NCBI GenBank assembly: GCA_029945375.1 | Contig: CM057066.1 | Location: 248,001-312,000 of the forward strand | Source: Agaricus subrufescens | Lineage: Eukaryota > Basidiomycota > Agaricomycetes > Agaricales > Agaricaceae | Length of the DNA stretch: 64,000 bases | Direction of reading: 5' to 3' | Part shown: in pieces, positions 1 to 11,500 of the stretch | Layout of the letters: each line of letters starts with the position of its first letter | How positions within the stretch are numbered: position 1 is the stretch's first letter | Notes under the pieces: model-generated | The model's database searches: none | Seen by the model: only the letters and a program-made list of their open reading frames with translations | What the model was told of the DNA's origin: nothing | Position numbers and translations under genes: made by a program

Positions 1-1007
1 TCTATTCCGCTCAACCGCCTATTTTTATCACCTGAGGATCCGCTAGATTGAAGCTATACGTTAACTTGACTGAAAAACACCCACGAGTCGGAACCAAGAG
101 TCAAGGTTAGACATACCTCCTCAAGAAAGAAAAAAAAAAGTTTTTTTTAACACAGACTATTGAGTCACATTTCCTTTATCGCACGATGAAACGGCAGTTC
201 CTAAATCCCATGAGGATATTACCCAGCATTGTGCACGAGTCAACCTAGTAGCAACATCACGAAGGTTTTTTTTTTTTTTTCAGCGCAAATTCCAGTTGAT
301 GCGCTCGACATGCCAATCATCACATACCTCGAAAACAAAGAATCAACCTCTCGTGCACCAAGGCGGGCACTGTCACACCCCAAACCAAACGATCACTCGA
401 TCAAATGGGCATGTCAAGCCATTTTTGGAATCCGACCTACCAGATTTGAACATGCAACAATTTTTAAATACTCAACCCCCTACGGGATCATATGTAAGTA
501 AGTTCTTTTTTAAATTACGCCCCCGGTGGCGCCCTTCCAATCGAGCTGCCGTTAACGAGAAAGTTAATTTCCAGTATTTTTCCGCATACCATTCATTTTC
601 ATTCGTTGTTTTTATTTTTATTTTACTCCGAGTCGGTTACGGCCGGGTAGTTACGACACTCCAGATACTAGTACATGCATACACGCTGCAGGCGTTCTAA
701 CCTATTTCAAGATAAGAGTGCTAAAAAAAAAAAAGAAACAACGAATCCATTTCCGATTATGCCTAAAACTGATTCGAACAAAGGGTCACTCGAAATTTTT
801 TTGATGTTCTTCCAAATCGGTTCAAGGAAAAGTGCGCCTTATTGTTATCTCCGATTTTGTAATCAAACAATGGAGTTTCAAGTAGATCAAGTACAACCAA
901 CTGTTTATAAATTACATGCGACAATTATGGCGCAGAACAGTATACAAGAGATGAAACTTAGGAGTAGCTATATACAGAAGACCAAAAATAAACAAAGAAA
1001 GATTCGA
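1..1007. other. AT-rich intergenic region, no gene seen
   Basis: This stretch is AT-rich with several A and T runs (for example near 127-150 and 265-280). The open frames in it are short, lack homology I recognise and show no consistent splice structure, so I treat them as chance. It ends at a tRNA gene on the minus strand. Confidence 0.6.
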
Positions 1008-1097
1008 TCCGACCTGCCTGGTTCGAACAGGCGACATTCAGATATTACAGATTTTTCCTATTACAGTCTGACGCTCTTCCAACTGAGCTAAGGTCGG
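1008..1097 (-). tRNA. tRNA-Tyr (anticodon GTA) with a 17-nt intron
   Basis: Read on the minus strand from 1097, the sequence folds as a tRNA. The 7-bp acceptor stem CCGACCT/AGGTCGG is perfect and is followed by an A discriminator base at 1008. The D arm is TAGCTCAGTTGGAAGAGC, and the T arm GCCTG-TTCGAAC-CAGGC carries a standard B box. The anticodon stem TCAGA/TCTGA encloses the loop C-T-G-T-A-A-A, giving anticodon GTA. Between positions 37 and 38 lies an insert of about 17 nt, the canonical place for a nuclear tRNA intron; tRNA-Tyr genes are commonly intron-bearing in eukaryotes. CCA is not encoded, as expected for a eukaryotic nuclear gene. Confidence 0.93.
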
Positions 1098-1454
1098 TTA
1101 TTGACACTGTCAAAATGGTATTATCGTCATTCTCACACTAACTAGAAAAAAGTATTAATACCTCCAATCCAGCCTTCCGCTTTAGTTTCTTTTCTTTTTT
1201 TTTTTCCCCCAATTTTCACACTACCGGAGTCGGACTTTTTTTGTGGGACCAAGAAAACATTGTATGATTGTCACATCATTAAAGAAATTACGAGTACAAC
1301 AAGAATTAACATAATGGCTTCATGTTTTGTAGCGTCTACAAGAAAACTTGGAACAGAAACGCATACATCATAATAAAGGCATCATTAAAAATTAACAAGA
1401 GAAGCGAGAATTAAGGGAGTGCGGTTGTTGAGTGAACAACTAAAAGAAGAGAAT
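1098..1454. other. intergenic region
   Basis: It lies between the tRNA-Tyr gene and the 3' end of the membrane-protein gene, both on the minus strand. It is AT-rich with a T-run near 1187-1204 and probably contains the 3' UTR of the downstream gene. I see no gene in it. Confidence 0.5.
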
Positions 1455-2292
1455 TTAAGCGGAACTATCACTTTTCACTTTCTCATCCATAACTGGAGAC
1501 GCAGCTTGAACGGGAGGGGGGAGCGGGTACTTGGGCTCCGTACGAGTGGCGGCCATAAACAGAATGACGGTAGCCATGAGACTAAAGAGGACTGCAATCC
1601 ATGGGAGAATGGCCACCAAACGCACTGAGAAAAGAGGTCAAGTGAGCATTTAAGTATAGACTGAGCGAGCGGAATGACAACTTACAATAGTTGAGTTCAT
1701 GATACACGGGCGTAAGACCGAACTGTTTTTGGATACTTTGAACAACTGATTCGGGTATTTGGATACTACCAATCATAGCTTCGACGCGTGCGCTGCGAGT
1801 TCGGAAGAAGTGAGTGAAAGGAACAAGAGTGGCGAAAAGCCACGCGGTAAAGAATCCGAGAACGTAAGCTTGAGCAGAGATCAGCTTAGACCGAGTGAAT
1901 GATGTGGGACGGAAAGTGAGGAGTGCGAGATAGCCGCAAGTAATGAGGAATATGATGATAGAAACTGCAGTGATGACTGCGCCAGTTTGGAAAACGTCTT
2001 TTGCGAAGAAATAAAAAAATCAGATTAAGAAGAATGAACAAAGGTTCGCATATAGACATACCATTATCATTGATAACGACAGTGGAACCCGGAGGAGCGA
2101 CGGATCGTACCCTAGACTTGTCGTGGTTAGACTGGACAACCGCGTTGATTCCTAATAGAAAAGGTGAATCATCTGCAAAGCTTAGGGATCGATTACGCTA
2201 ATCGGCTCACCAACAGCGAAAGAGATGATGGCCCAACAGCTGGCCATTGCGAGGGAAGCCACACGGGCACGCCATAGAGGGACGTCGTTCAT
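1455..2292 (-). CDS. four-TM membrane protein of unknown function
   Basis: I assembled four exons (2292-2211, 2151-2062, 1997-1686, 1624-1455), all with GT-AG introns and matching phases, giving 217 aa. Four hydrophobic segments lie at about residues 9-32, 62-86, 99-122 and 164-187. A short loop rich in charged and polar residues follows TM1. A longer soluble loop of about 40 residues lies between TM3 and TM4, and the tail is proline-rich and charged, probably cytoplasmic. The topology is like MARVEL or SUR7-type tetraspan proteins, but I see no diagnostic motif and do not assign a family. The start is the first ATG in frame with the first TM segment. The gene model is well supported; the function is unknown. 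Confidence 0.8.
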
Positions 2293-2756
2293 CGTCGAAA
2301 GAAAGGGGAGGAGGTGGAGAAGGGGAGTGGAGAGGGGAAAGAGAGGAAAGAAAACGGGGAAAACTTATGTACGTGTGGAGAAATACAAAAATATGTCCTA
2401 ACTTGATAAATGATTAGTTAAGACATGGAATGTCCTGCAAAGTTTTAGCCTCGGATGATAGTCTGCTTTCGGCGCGTCCTAGTCATGTTCCGCAGGTCAC
2501 AAGTTCAAGCGCCACTGCTTCGTGCTTCGCTGCCGCTTCAAAGCCGATGAGGCTGCCTGTCTGGATGCGTCCCTCCATTGGCAGGCCATTCAGCATGAAA
2601 GCATCGAGTGCGAACGGGCGGCCAGAGAACAGGTACACCTCTAGTCCTGAGCATGTGGTCAACGACCCGACAAGCGTGGGCGGTCAGGCAACGCGTCACA
2701 CGTCATTCATTCTGTTACACTAGCCGCGTCACGTCACGTAATATCCCTTCCCGCAC
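2293..2756. promoter_or_regulatory. divergent intergenic region
   Basis: This region separates the minus-strand membrane-protein gene from the plus-strand SNARE gene and should hold both promoters. There is a purine-rich stretch (about 2300-2355) just upstream of the minus-strand ATG. I find no convincing TATA box. A short open frame at 2430-2723 has no visible homology and I do not call it. Confidence 0.4.
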
Positions 2757-3220
2757 ATGCCATCTTCATCCCGAGTCGAGGACACATACGAGTCCCAGAA
2801 CGACCAGCGCCTCGATGACCTCCACTCCAAGATCCGAACCATCCGAGGCGTAAGTTCCGGTCTCTCCGACCCGAATTCTATACTGATTCTTTCTGATTTC
2901 AAGATAACGACTGACATCCACAACGATGTCGAAGCACAGAATCTTCTTCTAGACGAATCAGTGCGTTCGCTCCACATTCCAACCCATATACGATGCGCTC
3001 TTACTGAAATGTTATTTGCTAGAATGACCGGTTCTCATCATTCAGATCAACACTCTCTCAGACATCCCGCCGGGCACAACATGCCTTTGGAATTGGAACC
3101 GGCAGCCTTAAACCGTGGCGCATTGCGATGCTTTTTGTCGGAGTCTTTATTATGTTCTGGCTTTCATCAAAGATTTTCAGGTGGTGGTGGTCAGAACCCA
3201 TACCGACCCCGCCCGCATGA
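2757..3220 (+). CDS. BET1: Bet1-type Qc-SNARE, ER-Golgi transport
   Basis: Three exons (2757-2849, 2904-2960, 3023-3220) with GT-AG introns, all in phase 0, give 115 aa. The central segment (about residues 13-70) is a SNARE motif with the Bet1 pattern D-I-H-N-D-V-E-x-Q-N-x-L-L-D-E; Q43 is the expected zero-layer glutamine. A single C-terminal TM anchor lies at about 83-99, followed by a short lumenal tail, as in tail-anchored SNAREs. Bet1 pairs with Sed5, Bos1 and Sec22 to fuse ER-derived COPII vesicles with the cis-Golgi. The length fits the family (about 115-145 aa). The start is the first ATG before the conserved E-S-Q-N-D. Confidence 0.92.
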
Positions 3221-4006
3221 TCATGCTCCTGTTGAATTTACGGCGCATATTTTACTTTACGGTGCGTTCCAACATCAATTGTTCGAGAACATCAGTGGCT
3301 GACACGTCGATAGTTAGGGTTTACTTGCTTTTTTTCAGGGATTGTACTGTATCCGCATGCGTTAATATACCTCGTTGGCCTTATTACTCGTATTCCCCGT
3401 CATCGTGAAAACGCCTCCAACTGCTTTACTACTACAACGAGTTACGAATCGAGTTTACGCGTGCCACTGGCGGCGTGATCATTGCTCCTACACTTGCTCT
3501 CACTGGACGCTAGCTTTACCCAGTCCCGCCTTCATATTCACCGTTTGTATTCTCCTAATTGTTACACCAGACACTCCCGCTCGCTGCTGGTGTAGGCGGT
3601 CGCCAACTTGCCAAATCCCACATCCCATCTTTCGCTCCCATACGTAAGAAGACCTTCGTAATCAGTCGGCGCATTTGAACCCCGCGAATCAGCCATCAGA
3701 GCTGCATCAGAGCAAGTAGAAAGCCAGTGATTTTGTAACTATTTGGTCGTCTCTTCCCTCGCGTTTCGCATTGTTGACTTGATGCGGTCTAGAGTAACTT
3801 GCGAAACCTGATTTCCGTTTCCCGGAGCCGCTCGCTTTTAAAGAGAACCTGCTTCGACGTATACATCTTATTCGCAGATACGAGGCGAGATATGTGCAAA
3901 TTCTTACAGAGTATGTATACCGAAAACAGAAAGCTGAAGATTGTTGCACCAATTCTTGAACGTCGACAACAAATGTACTAGTACAGCGACAGAAGACAAC
4001 TAGGAT
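3221..4006 (+). other. possible small spliced gene, unresolved
   Basis: Downstream of the SNARE gene several plus-strand stretches look coding: a hydrophobic stretch near 3345-3405, a glycine-containing stretch near 3570-3640 ending at a good donor (GTAAG at about 3646), and a basic helical stretch near 3830-3955 (R-R-Y-E-A-R-Y-V-Q). I could not join these into one frame without arbitrary splice choices. It may be a short multi-exon membrane protein gene convergent with NACHT-A, or partly 3' UTR. No family was recognised. Confidence 0.25.
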
Positions 4007-7000
4007 CTAAACGTCATCGGGATACGGGAGGATGTAATATCCTACATCTCCCGCCTTCAGTTGCCGGGATTCGGGATTATGCAACTGTTCCTTCACGTCG
4101 TCTGCAGTGTAATCATAAGCAAAAAGTGCGTATCGTTTTCCCGGGCTCCCTCCGATCAAGACCGGGAGCTGTGGCTCGTGTTGCTGAAAAAGTTGAAGGC
4201 CAGATATGTAAGCTTCAAGTTCCTCAGGTGAATTCGGCTAGGCAAACGGAACATTAGGGAATCGAATAACTCAAAGCGGTAGCGTCTCACATTTTTCCCC
4301 TGAATTTTCAACACTTCTTGGCCCACGTTACAGTGCACGACGTGACGACATATTCTATACCACTCAAGGTGATCAAACCGGAGATCTCGAAACCGAATTT
4401 CATGAAAAAGACCTCTATTTTTCATTTCATCTTCATATCTCTACAATTTAAGTTAGATATAAAAAAGAATACAGTAATTTGAAGCTCGTTGGCTTACATT
4501 CCAGATGCGCAATAGCCAAATGACAAACTCACTCCGGTAGTACCATACAATGCCCAGAAATATGGTCGTAAAATCCAGCTCGCTGAGTATATGGAAAACA
4601 TAATCTTGACTCCGTTTCGTCACGAGTTGGGCAGGTCTGTACTTCCAAATCGATAAGAAAGGTGCGTTGTGAGTATCATAAAGCAATATTTGATTGAAGT
4701 CATCAATAAGCGAGTCGTTTGTTGGGTCAGCATCACAATGATACTGCGAACAATATTTGTTCCATGTATCAAGGTACATGTTTTCTGCAACTCGGTATCA
4801 GTAGCGATGTTTACAAGTACCATATAGACTCACCAGAAATTCCATGAGTAAACTTCTTGAAGTCTAGCCAAATCTTGATTAACATCCTGAATATATGGCT
4901 TTTTGTGTCGTCCAAAGAAATGTAGAAATCTTGTGATCGAGTAGAGTCCGTCAGATATTGGAAAAATGAAGCGTGTTTGAAAGCCATAGATCCTAAAGGA
5001 ATATTTTCCGGAGGCATCTTGACCATTAGAGAGCAGGTACTAAGTGCACCATAACCGCGCCTACTTCGATGCTGAGAACCGCCGAGATACCCCTCGGAGA
5101 TTTGAAAACAGAGTTCTCAGGCCGCATTATGCCATAAAGAAAAGTGCTCAGTATCTGGTACGTTCTTGGCCACATATCAGAAGAAATAGAGCTGAGAATG
5201 TGGGAGTATAAAGCGTCAACATAGATGAAAGGCTGATCGTCAGGATGAGAATGATCAACCCCATCAATGAGAGCAAGAAGTTGATCAAGAGATGTAACAG
5301 GATCGCCGTAATGAGAATTCTCAACGAATTCCATAGCTATAGTGGCAAAGACGGGCTGATGGGATACAGCGCCTGCAAGCTTCAGGAATTGCTCCTTGCT
5401 GGGCCAAGTCTTTGACATAATCTGGGGATGATTCGATGAGATTGTTTCAAAGTTGGCCCTGAGAAAGTGCTCAGCATCGTGGTAGAAGGTGGAATGGGAG
5501 AATGGGATAGCAAAATGAACCCAAGTCGGATCTCCAGCTTGAAGGATAGAGGGATCAAGGTCGTAGTACTCCAGGTCTGATGCACTGGCTTGATATCTGA
5601 ATATCAGACAGGCTTTTCCCGGGCTTCCACAAGCCAAAACCGGAAGTTGTGGAAAGCGTGTTTCAAGCTGTGTTATGATAGAAAGAATTTTGCCAAATTC
5701 ATACTAAAGAAAGAAGGTTAGCAGATTGACCATGGTAAGGGAGCACTTCTCACAGTTTGATATGACCGATTTTTGAATAGAGATTTACCCCGGGCGATCA
5801 TCATCCGAGCAGGGCAGGTCCCAAGCTGAGAAAATCGGAATTGTTTCAACCCGACATCCTGGACAATGTTCTTTGATATAAGTTCCTCTTGATACACCTG
5901 CGTCCGACGTCAACTAATAAAAAGAGGCAATAAACACTAAAATCCCTCACTTCCCATATATCAAACAACCAAATGAAAAACTCCAGTAACTTGTTGATTA
6001 TCTCAAAACCCATACATAGGGTGCCATCCTCCAGCAGGTGCAGTATCTCGAAACATTGATCTCTATCCTTTTCAGACGAAAATGGCACTTTTTTCTTCAT
6101 ATCATGCTTTTCAACCAAAAAAGTAAACAACGCTTCATGCAAATACCACCTGAGTTCATATTGAAGAGCGTGAGCGTGACTACCAAATAGATTTACGTTA
6201 GAGATCATTATGGGTTAAGCACGCCTACTCACTCTCCGGATGAGATCAAATCAGAAAAGTATTGGAATAATCTCTTTCCATATGTCAGGCCTGAATAGTT
6301 AGTGGTGTTGAATATGACTAGAATCATCCTGACTTACCTGGTACGGGAAGGTGGTTTGTCCAGATATCCTTCCAGATGACGAGAGATGATTGAAGCAACT
6401 CGTCTTCGACATCTTGAACAGAGATATAAAACGTTTTGGACCGAGTGGGGTCCAGCAAAAAATCACCGAACGAAGCATGATAAAAGGTCACTGGTTTCCA
6501 GTCGGCATCCTTTGGATCAGCGGTATTGAGCAATGAATAGCAACCATTGACTGAAGCATAAACAGTGCCAAGGTCCAACCTAAGGAGCACGGAAATAGAC
6601 CCCAGCCTCTTCAGAGCGTAACCTCGCCCCACTGCTTGGGCGTACAATAAGGTGCCGAGCACCCGTTTTGTGTTTAACCACAGGTCGGAAGGAATTGAAT
6701 TTAGGATGCTTGAGTACAGAGCGTCCAATGAAGCGAATGGCTGATCATGGGAAGCTGCGACCGAGAGGCCGTTAAGAGCAGAAAGAACGTGGTTAAGGCG
6801 CATAGTAGGGTTGGCATATCGCGGATCCTCAATGAACCGAACGGAAGTATCGGCGAACACAAACAAACCGGACGCCGCAGCGGCTAGGCTCGAGAACTGC
6901 TCCTCACTAGGCCATTTCTTCGGTACGGTCCTGGGGAAGAGTTTCTGAATTCGCTCCAGGCTGGCCCTCAGGAAGTGCTCGACGTCTCGACAAGATTGAA

Positions 7001-8177
7001 TGGAATTTGCAGGAACATGCTTTCTCCAAAATGCGGATGCTACTTTCTCCTCGTCAAATGTATCCAGAATATGTGGCTCCGGGCGGCTCGCAACAACCCA
7101 AAGGAGAGGAGCATCGTGGTGCTCCAGGACAAAGTCTGCAATGAGATGAATGATCGCCCGTTGTGATCGGTTTTCGTCGAGTTCATCAAGCCCATCTAGT
7201 ATAATACACCATGGGTGTCCACCAGCAGCGACCTTCTGTTCGATAAAAGGTTCGACAATGAAAGTCCTGAACTGGTCCTCCACTCCTTTGTTGACCAAAT
7301 CAGGATCCAGATCAAGTTTCTCGGCGACAAAAGTACAGTAATCTTCAATATGTACTGCGAGCTGATAAGCGATCGTGGTGAAGAGTTGTCCGGAGTTATC
7401 GCGTCCGTTCGGTCGCGAGAGAAATGCGGAGGCTCCGAGGTGCTTACATTCTGCCAGCTTGTCTGCAAGAGTCTGCATAATGGCGGATTTACCGACCCCA
7501 GCAGGGCCGTATACCCATAGAAGTAGTTCCTTCTTTGCTTCGTCATAGAACCAAGTGATGATATGTTCATTGATTTCGATTCGTGTACCCGGGTGACATC
7601 TCGGAGGGGGGTCGCGAGCGGATGAGTCGTGAGCCGCGCCTTGAATGATATGCTTTGAAAGTAGTTTAATAGCTGGAACGACACATTAATCACGAATATC
7701 GCGTGATATTGACACTCTTACCTTTACTACGTTTATCACTAGTCGCATGAATATTCACCGTCGTAGTAGTAGAATTGTCCAGGAAGACAGGCTTATTCAT
7801 GGAAAAATGACTAGCGTTATTGAAAATGCCACCTCCTGAACTGGCGTGAATTTCAGGAGCTAGGATACTATGTCAGCATGCTGCGCTGATTTTCGACAGG
7901 AGGGCGTATGACCTTGGGTTGAAGGCACTGACGCTTGAATTCCACGTGCGCTACCGCTGGGAGAAGATTCATTCACAGCGACATCAGAAGAAGCTGCGGC
8001 CAAAGTACTAGTCGCTCTATCAAGTGGACTGTCTGTATTGATAGCTGAGCGGACTCTGGTCCTAAGAGAGAGCATCACGTACTTACTGTTGGACACAGCC
8101 TTACCCTTATCACTGAAAAAAGGTTTGCGGATTAGATTCTTCAACTTTTGGCGCTTCGATCCCGAGGACATATTCAT
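4007..8177 (-). pseudogene. NACHT-A: STAND NTPase gene with a one-base frameshift
   Basis: Eleven exons can be traced on the minus strand: 8177-8087, 8032-7913, 7859-7722, 7672-6338, 6290-6233, 6179-5951, 5897-5754, 5703-4834, 4784-4498, 4440-4291, 4237-4007. The layout matches NACHT-B and exon sizes are nearly identical (exons of 1335, 58, 229, 144 and 150 nt are shared). It has a basic N-terminus, a Gly/Asn-rich segment before the ATPase, Walker A GPAGVGKS, Walker B I-I-L-D-G-L-D-E-L-D, and the duplicated C-terminal half. Exon 8 is 870 nt, where frame needs remainder 1 (NACHT-B has 859). Near 5050-5060 the frame shifts by one lost base and runs to a stop at 5026, while the homologous sequence continues in the next frame. 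It is either a recent pseudogene, truncated before the second C-terminal block, or a sequence error. Confidence 0.85.
7700..7880 (-). other. NACHT-A pre-ATPase Gly/Asn-rich segment
   Basis: Exon 3 of NACHT-A encodes G-G-G-I-F-N-N-A-S-H-F, then a Val/Phe-Leu-Asp segment and a Thr run ending V-N-I-H. NACHT-B and NACHT-C carry the same pattern (G-G-G-I-L-P-N-A-R-D-F). A segment of this kind immediately before NACHT recurs in Agaricomycete STAND proteins. Alternating hydrophobic and Asn/Thr residues suggest a beta-prone, perhaps amyloid-like, signalling motif; that function is inference. Confidence 0.45.
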
Positions 8178-8579
8178 GTAGTGATGCCAGTCAGAGATTT
8201 GGCTTCATAGGTCCGACGAAATAGTGGTAGAGGTCAGGATAGGTTCCCACGCGCTGTTGCAACATGATATTGACATATTGGTACCAGACAATCTCGCATA
8301 TTCAACCTCACAACCCCAACGTAGAACTATGAGTCAAGTCTCCTTGAATCAAATCGGAGAAAGATCACATTGGATAAGTCACAAAGTTTGGACCAACGGT
8401 GGCAGTACATATACCTCAGTACCGAAGATGCTCGACGTCAACACTCAACGTTATCCCTACCATACCATACCGAATTTTTTTTCAGATACGCATGCCAGAT
8501 AGTCATTCAATTTGCAACCTCAAATAAGCTTTCGGGCATGATTGCAAGAAATATATCGAGGATCGGAGAAAGATAAGGG
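8178..8579. promoter_or_regulatory. intergenic region upstream of NACHT-A
   Basis: About 400 bp separate the NACHT-A start from the MTR4 stop, both on the minus strand. It should contain the NACHT-A promoter and the MTR4 3' UTR. The plus-strand open frames here lack coding character. Confidence 0.4.
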
Positions 8580-11500
8580 TTATAGATAGAGTGATGAGCA
8601 AAAAATGACCGAGTTCGGTCTCTCGAGCATTTCTGAAGCCTTCTCGAATTTATCTTTAAGCTCTTGATTTCCGATGACCTTGGCAGCTTGTGCCATCTGA
8701 CGCAGTAGCTCGCCTAACCGTCGGAAGACTCGAATGATGCTTCCTTCGAATTGATCCGTCATCTGTCGATAACAACTCAGTCACACACTCTAAAAACAAG
8801 TTACAACAGTGGACAACTTGCCTTTAAGATATCGGAAAATGAAGAGCCACGACACCAATGCACCACAGCATCCATGAGTTCAACCTTAAATGAAGATACG
8901 TATTCATTTTCCTCGACCGCGATTTTAGATTCCTTCGATACTTTCGCTATCCGACGCGCGAATTCTTGCATGACCCGTAGCGGCGCAGCCAGTTCCTCTT
9001 TGAGGCTAGTCTGTTTCTCACTCTACAAAAATCAATTAGCCACGTAATTTGGTTCAGGAAACACTATTTGTCCAATCACCTTCTCTGTAAATACGAAGCA
9101 ACTCAAAAGGGCTGCGCACTGCTCGGGCTGTAACGAGTTGAAGGCTCCGTTGAAGATTAACTCTGTCAACAATAGTTCGTCTCCTGAGCTTATCTCACAT
9201 GCCACACGACCCTTCATATCAACAATGTCAGCTGCATTGGTGAAATTCAATCGACGAAGGACGCGTTTTCGACATTTCAGTTCCTCTAGCTGAAGCACGT
9301 CATGTGTAGCTTGTATCCGCTTTTTCAGCTCCCGGATCTTCTCTTGGTGAGCGCGTTTGTTAGAATAGAGTGTATAGAGGTGTGGTAGTTGAGGTGAACT
9401 GTGTAAAGGACTAGAGAACATCTTATTCTCCAATATCGACACTTTCTAGATGAGCGTTGTGAGCATCAGAATTGAACCCGAATAGATAAGCACCCACTTT
9501 GATCAAATCTTTGAATTTCTGGTCTTGGATGCCCATATGCTGAATTGGATCTAAGAGTGTTATGCCGTTAGGGAATCGACCCTGTACTTCCAACACGCTT
9601 TTCCAAAGGTGTTCCCGGGCAGATTCTTGCCTCAAATCCTTAGGGACAAATAATCGTAGAGAGCTTATGGATTCAATAGTGGATAACAAAACTGGCACAA
9701 TTATTGGCTGGCCTTTCTGTCCAGGAGGACAGGGTTCAATACCGCTAGTTTGAAGAGCCAAGGCATCACGATCTTGGGGAAGTGCGCTGCCTTTCGCGCA
9801 GTTGAGAAGGACATCCACGACATATTGCTCATGTGGTGGTAACTCTGCTTCAGGGACGGGTCGATTCTGAAGGGGAGACTCGTTCACATGATAAACGGTA
9901 GTAAAGCGAAAAACAAACCTTAGGTGGCATCCGTTTTTGGAAGTTGATGACAATACCCCAGCCAAATTCTGATTTTTGGTATTTGACCTTAACGAGGCGG
10001 CCAGGTAAAAGGAAAGGTAGAGCATATGTCGGGTGGGTGATGACTTCTCGGAAATCAGCATTCAGCTGGTCGAGTTGCTGGCGGTATTCGTAGTATTCGG
10101 CTATTCGTTCTTCTTCAGGTATCACTGTCGCATTTTTGGATTCCTCTTCTTGCTTCAATTCTATGCGCGCCATTAGTTTGGAGGTAATCCCAGTAGTTAT
10201 GTGCGACACATACCTTCCGTGAGCTTAGGTATTCCAGCACTACTCTGGAATTGGAAGAAGCACTTCTCAAGCATATACTCCGGACTGATACCCTCCACCT
10301 TCATCAAATTCAGAATCATATTGTATCCCAAGTGGAACGCGGAGTCCAACCGATCGGCCTCTCCCTTCACCATAGCTTTCGCAGCGACGGGTTCTAGTTT
10401 CTCATCAACCATCATGATCACTACTCCACGATCGTCCAAACCACGTCGACCAGCACGTCCAGACATTTGGATGTACTCTCCTGAAGACAAATTACGCATT
10501 TCACGACCATCGAACTTGCGAGCGGCAGTGAATACCACCGTTTTCGCAGGCATATTTAAGCCAATGGAAAACGTCTCCGTCGCGAAAAGTACCTTGATAA
10601 GACCTTCTTGGAAAAGAATTTCGATGACTTCTTTGAGAATGGGGAGTAGTCCACCATGGTGTACGCCGATGCCACGTCGGAGAAGTGGGAGGATATTGGC
10701 TATTTGAGGTAGCTGACGATCGGCTTCAGCGAGGTTCGCGATGGCATTGTTGAAAATGTCGGCAACGAGCGTTTGTTCTTCATCATTGTTAAATTCAAAT
10801 TTGGACATAGTCACGGCGAGGCCTTCGCACTCTCGTTTACTGAACGAGAACACGATAACGGGATTGTAGTTTTTGACCATGATCATTTTAACGATCTTCG
10901 AGATATCGGAAGAACCTGACAGTCGCTCAACAAACAGTTAACTGAGCCCGGTCATTGACTCACCTTTTTTATCTGGTCCACCTTTCCTTGATTTGCCCTT
11001 CCTTCCTTTACCCGCCTTTGGGTCCGCAGGATCATCACCTGCGCTCTCCTGAAGCTTGCCCATCGCCTTCGTGAAGTTATCTTCTCGAAATTCGCCCTTC
11101 TCATTGACTACGAGAAAGATGCCTTCTCCCCCTGCAGGGAATAGATAGTGCTGTAAAGGTGTTGGGCGAAAGTCTGTGTAAACGACGTGACACGGCTGTT
11201 CGTGAGACTTGCATATCCACTCGGCGAATTGCATAGCATTCGGTATCGTCGCTGAAAGGAAGACATAACGAACAGTGTGTGGCAGAAGGATGATTGTTTC
11301 TTCCCAAACCACGCCTCGCTCTTTGTCGCGCATGTAATGAATTTCGTCGAAAATGACCCATGCAACTTCTCGCATGATCTCCGAGCCGCGGTAAAGCATT
11401 GAGCGTAGAATCTGAAGTATAATATGAGAGCGAAAAGGTATAAAGAACATCATCGCGAACCTCAGTCGTCATCACTAAACATGTTGCAGAGGGATTGATT

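Noticed and set aside
229..1091. Three overlapping open frames at the left edge
   Set aside because: Low-complexity, one overlaps the tRNA gene, no splice signals or recognisable motifs.
2430..2853. Open frames between the membrane-protein and SNARE genes
   Set aside because: No coding pattern; one overlaps the SNARE first exon in another frame.
4007..8177. NACHT-A as a normal functional gene
   Set aside because: Exon 8 length and the local reading frames both show a lost base compared with NACHT-B and C.
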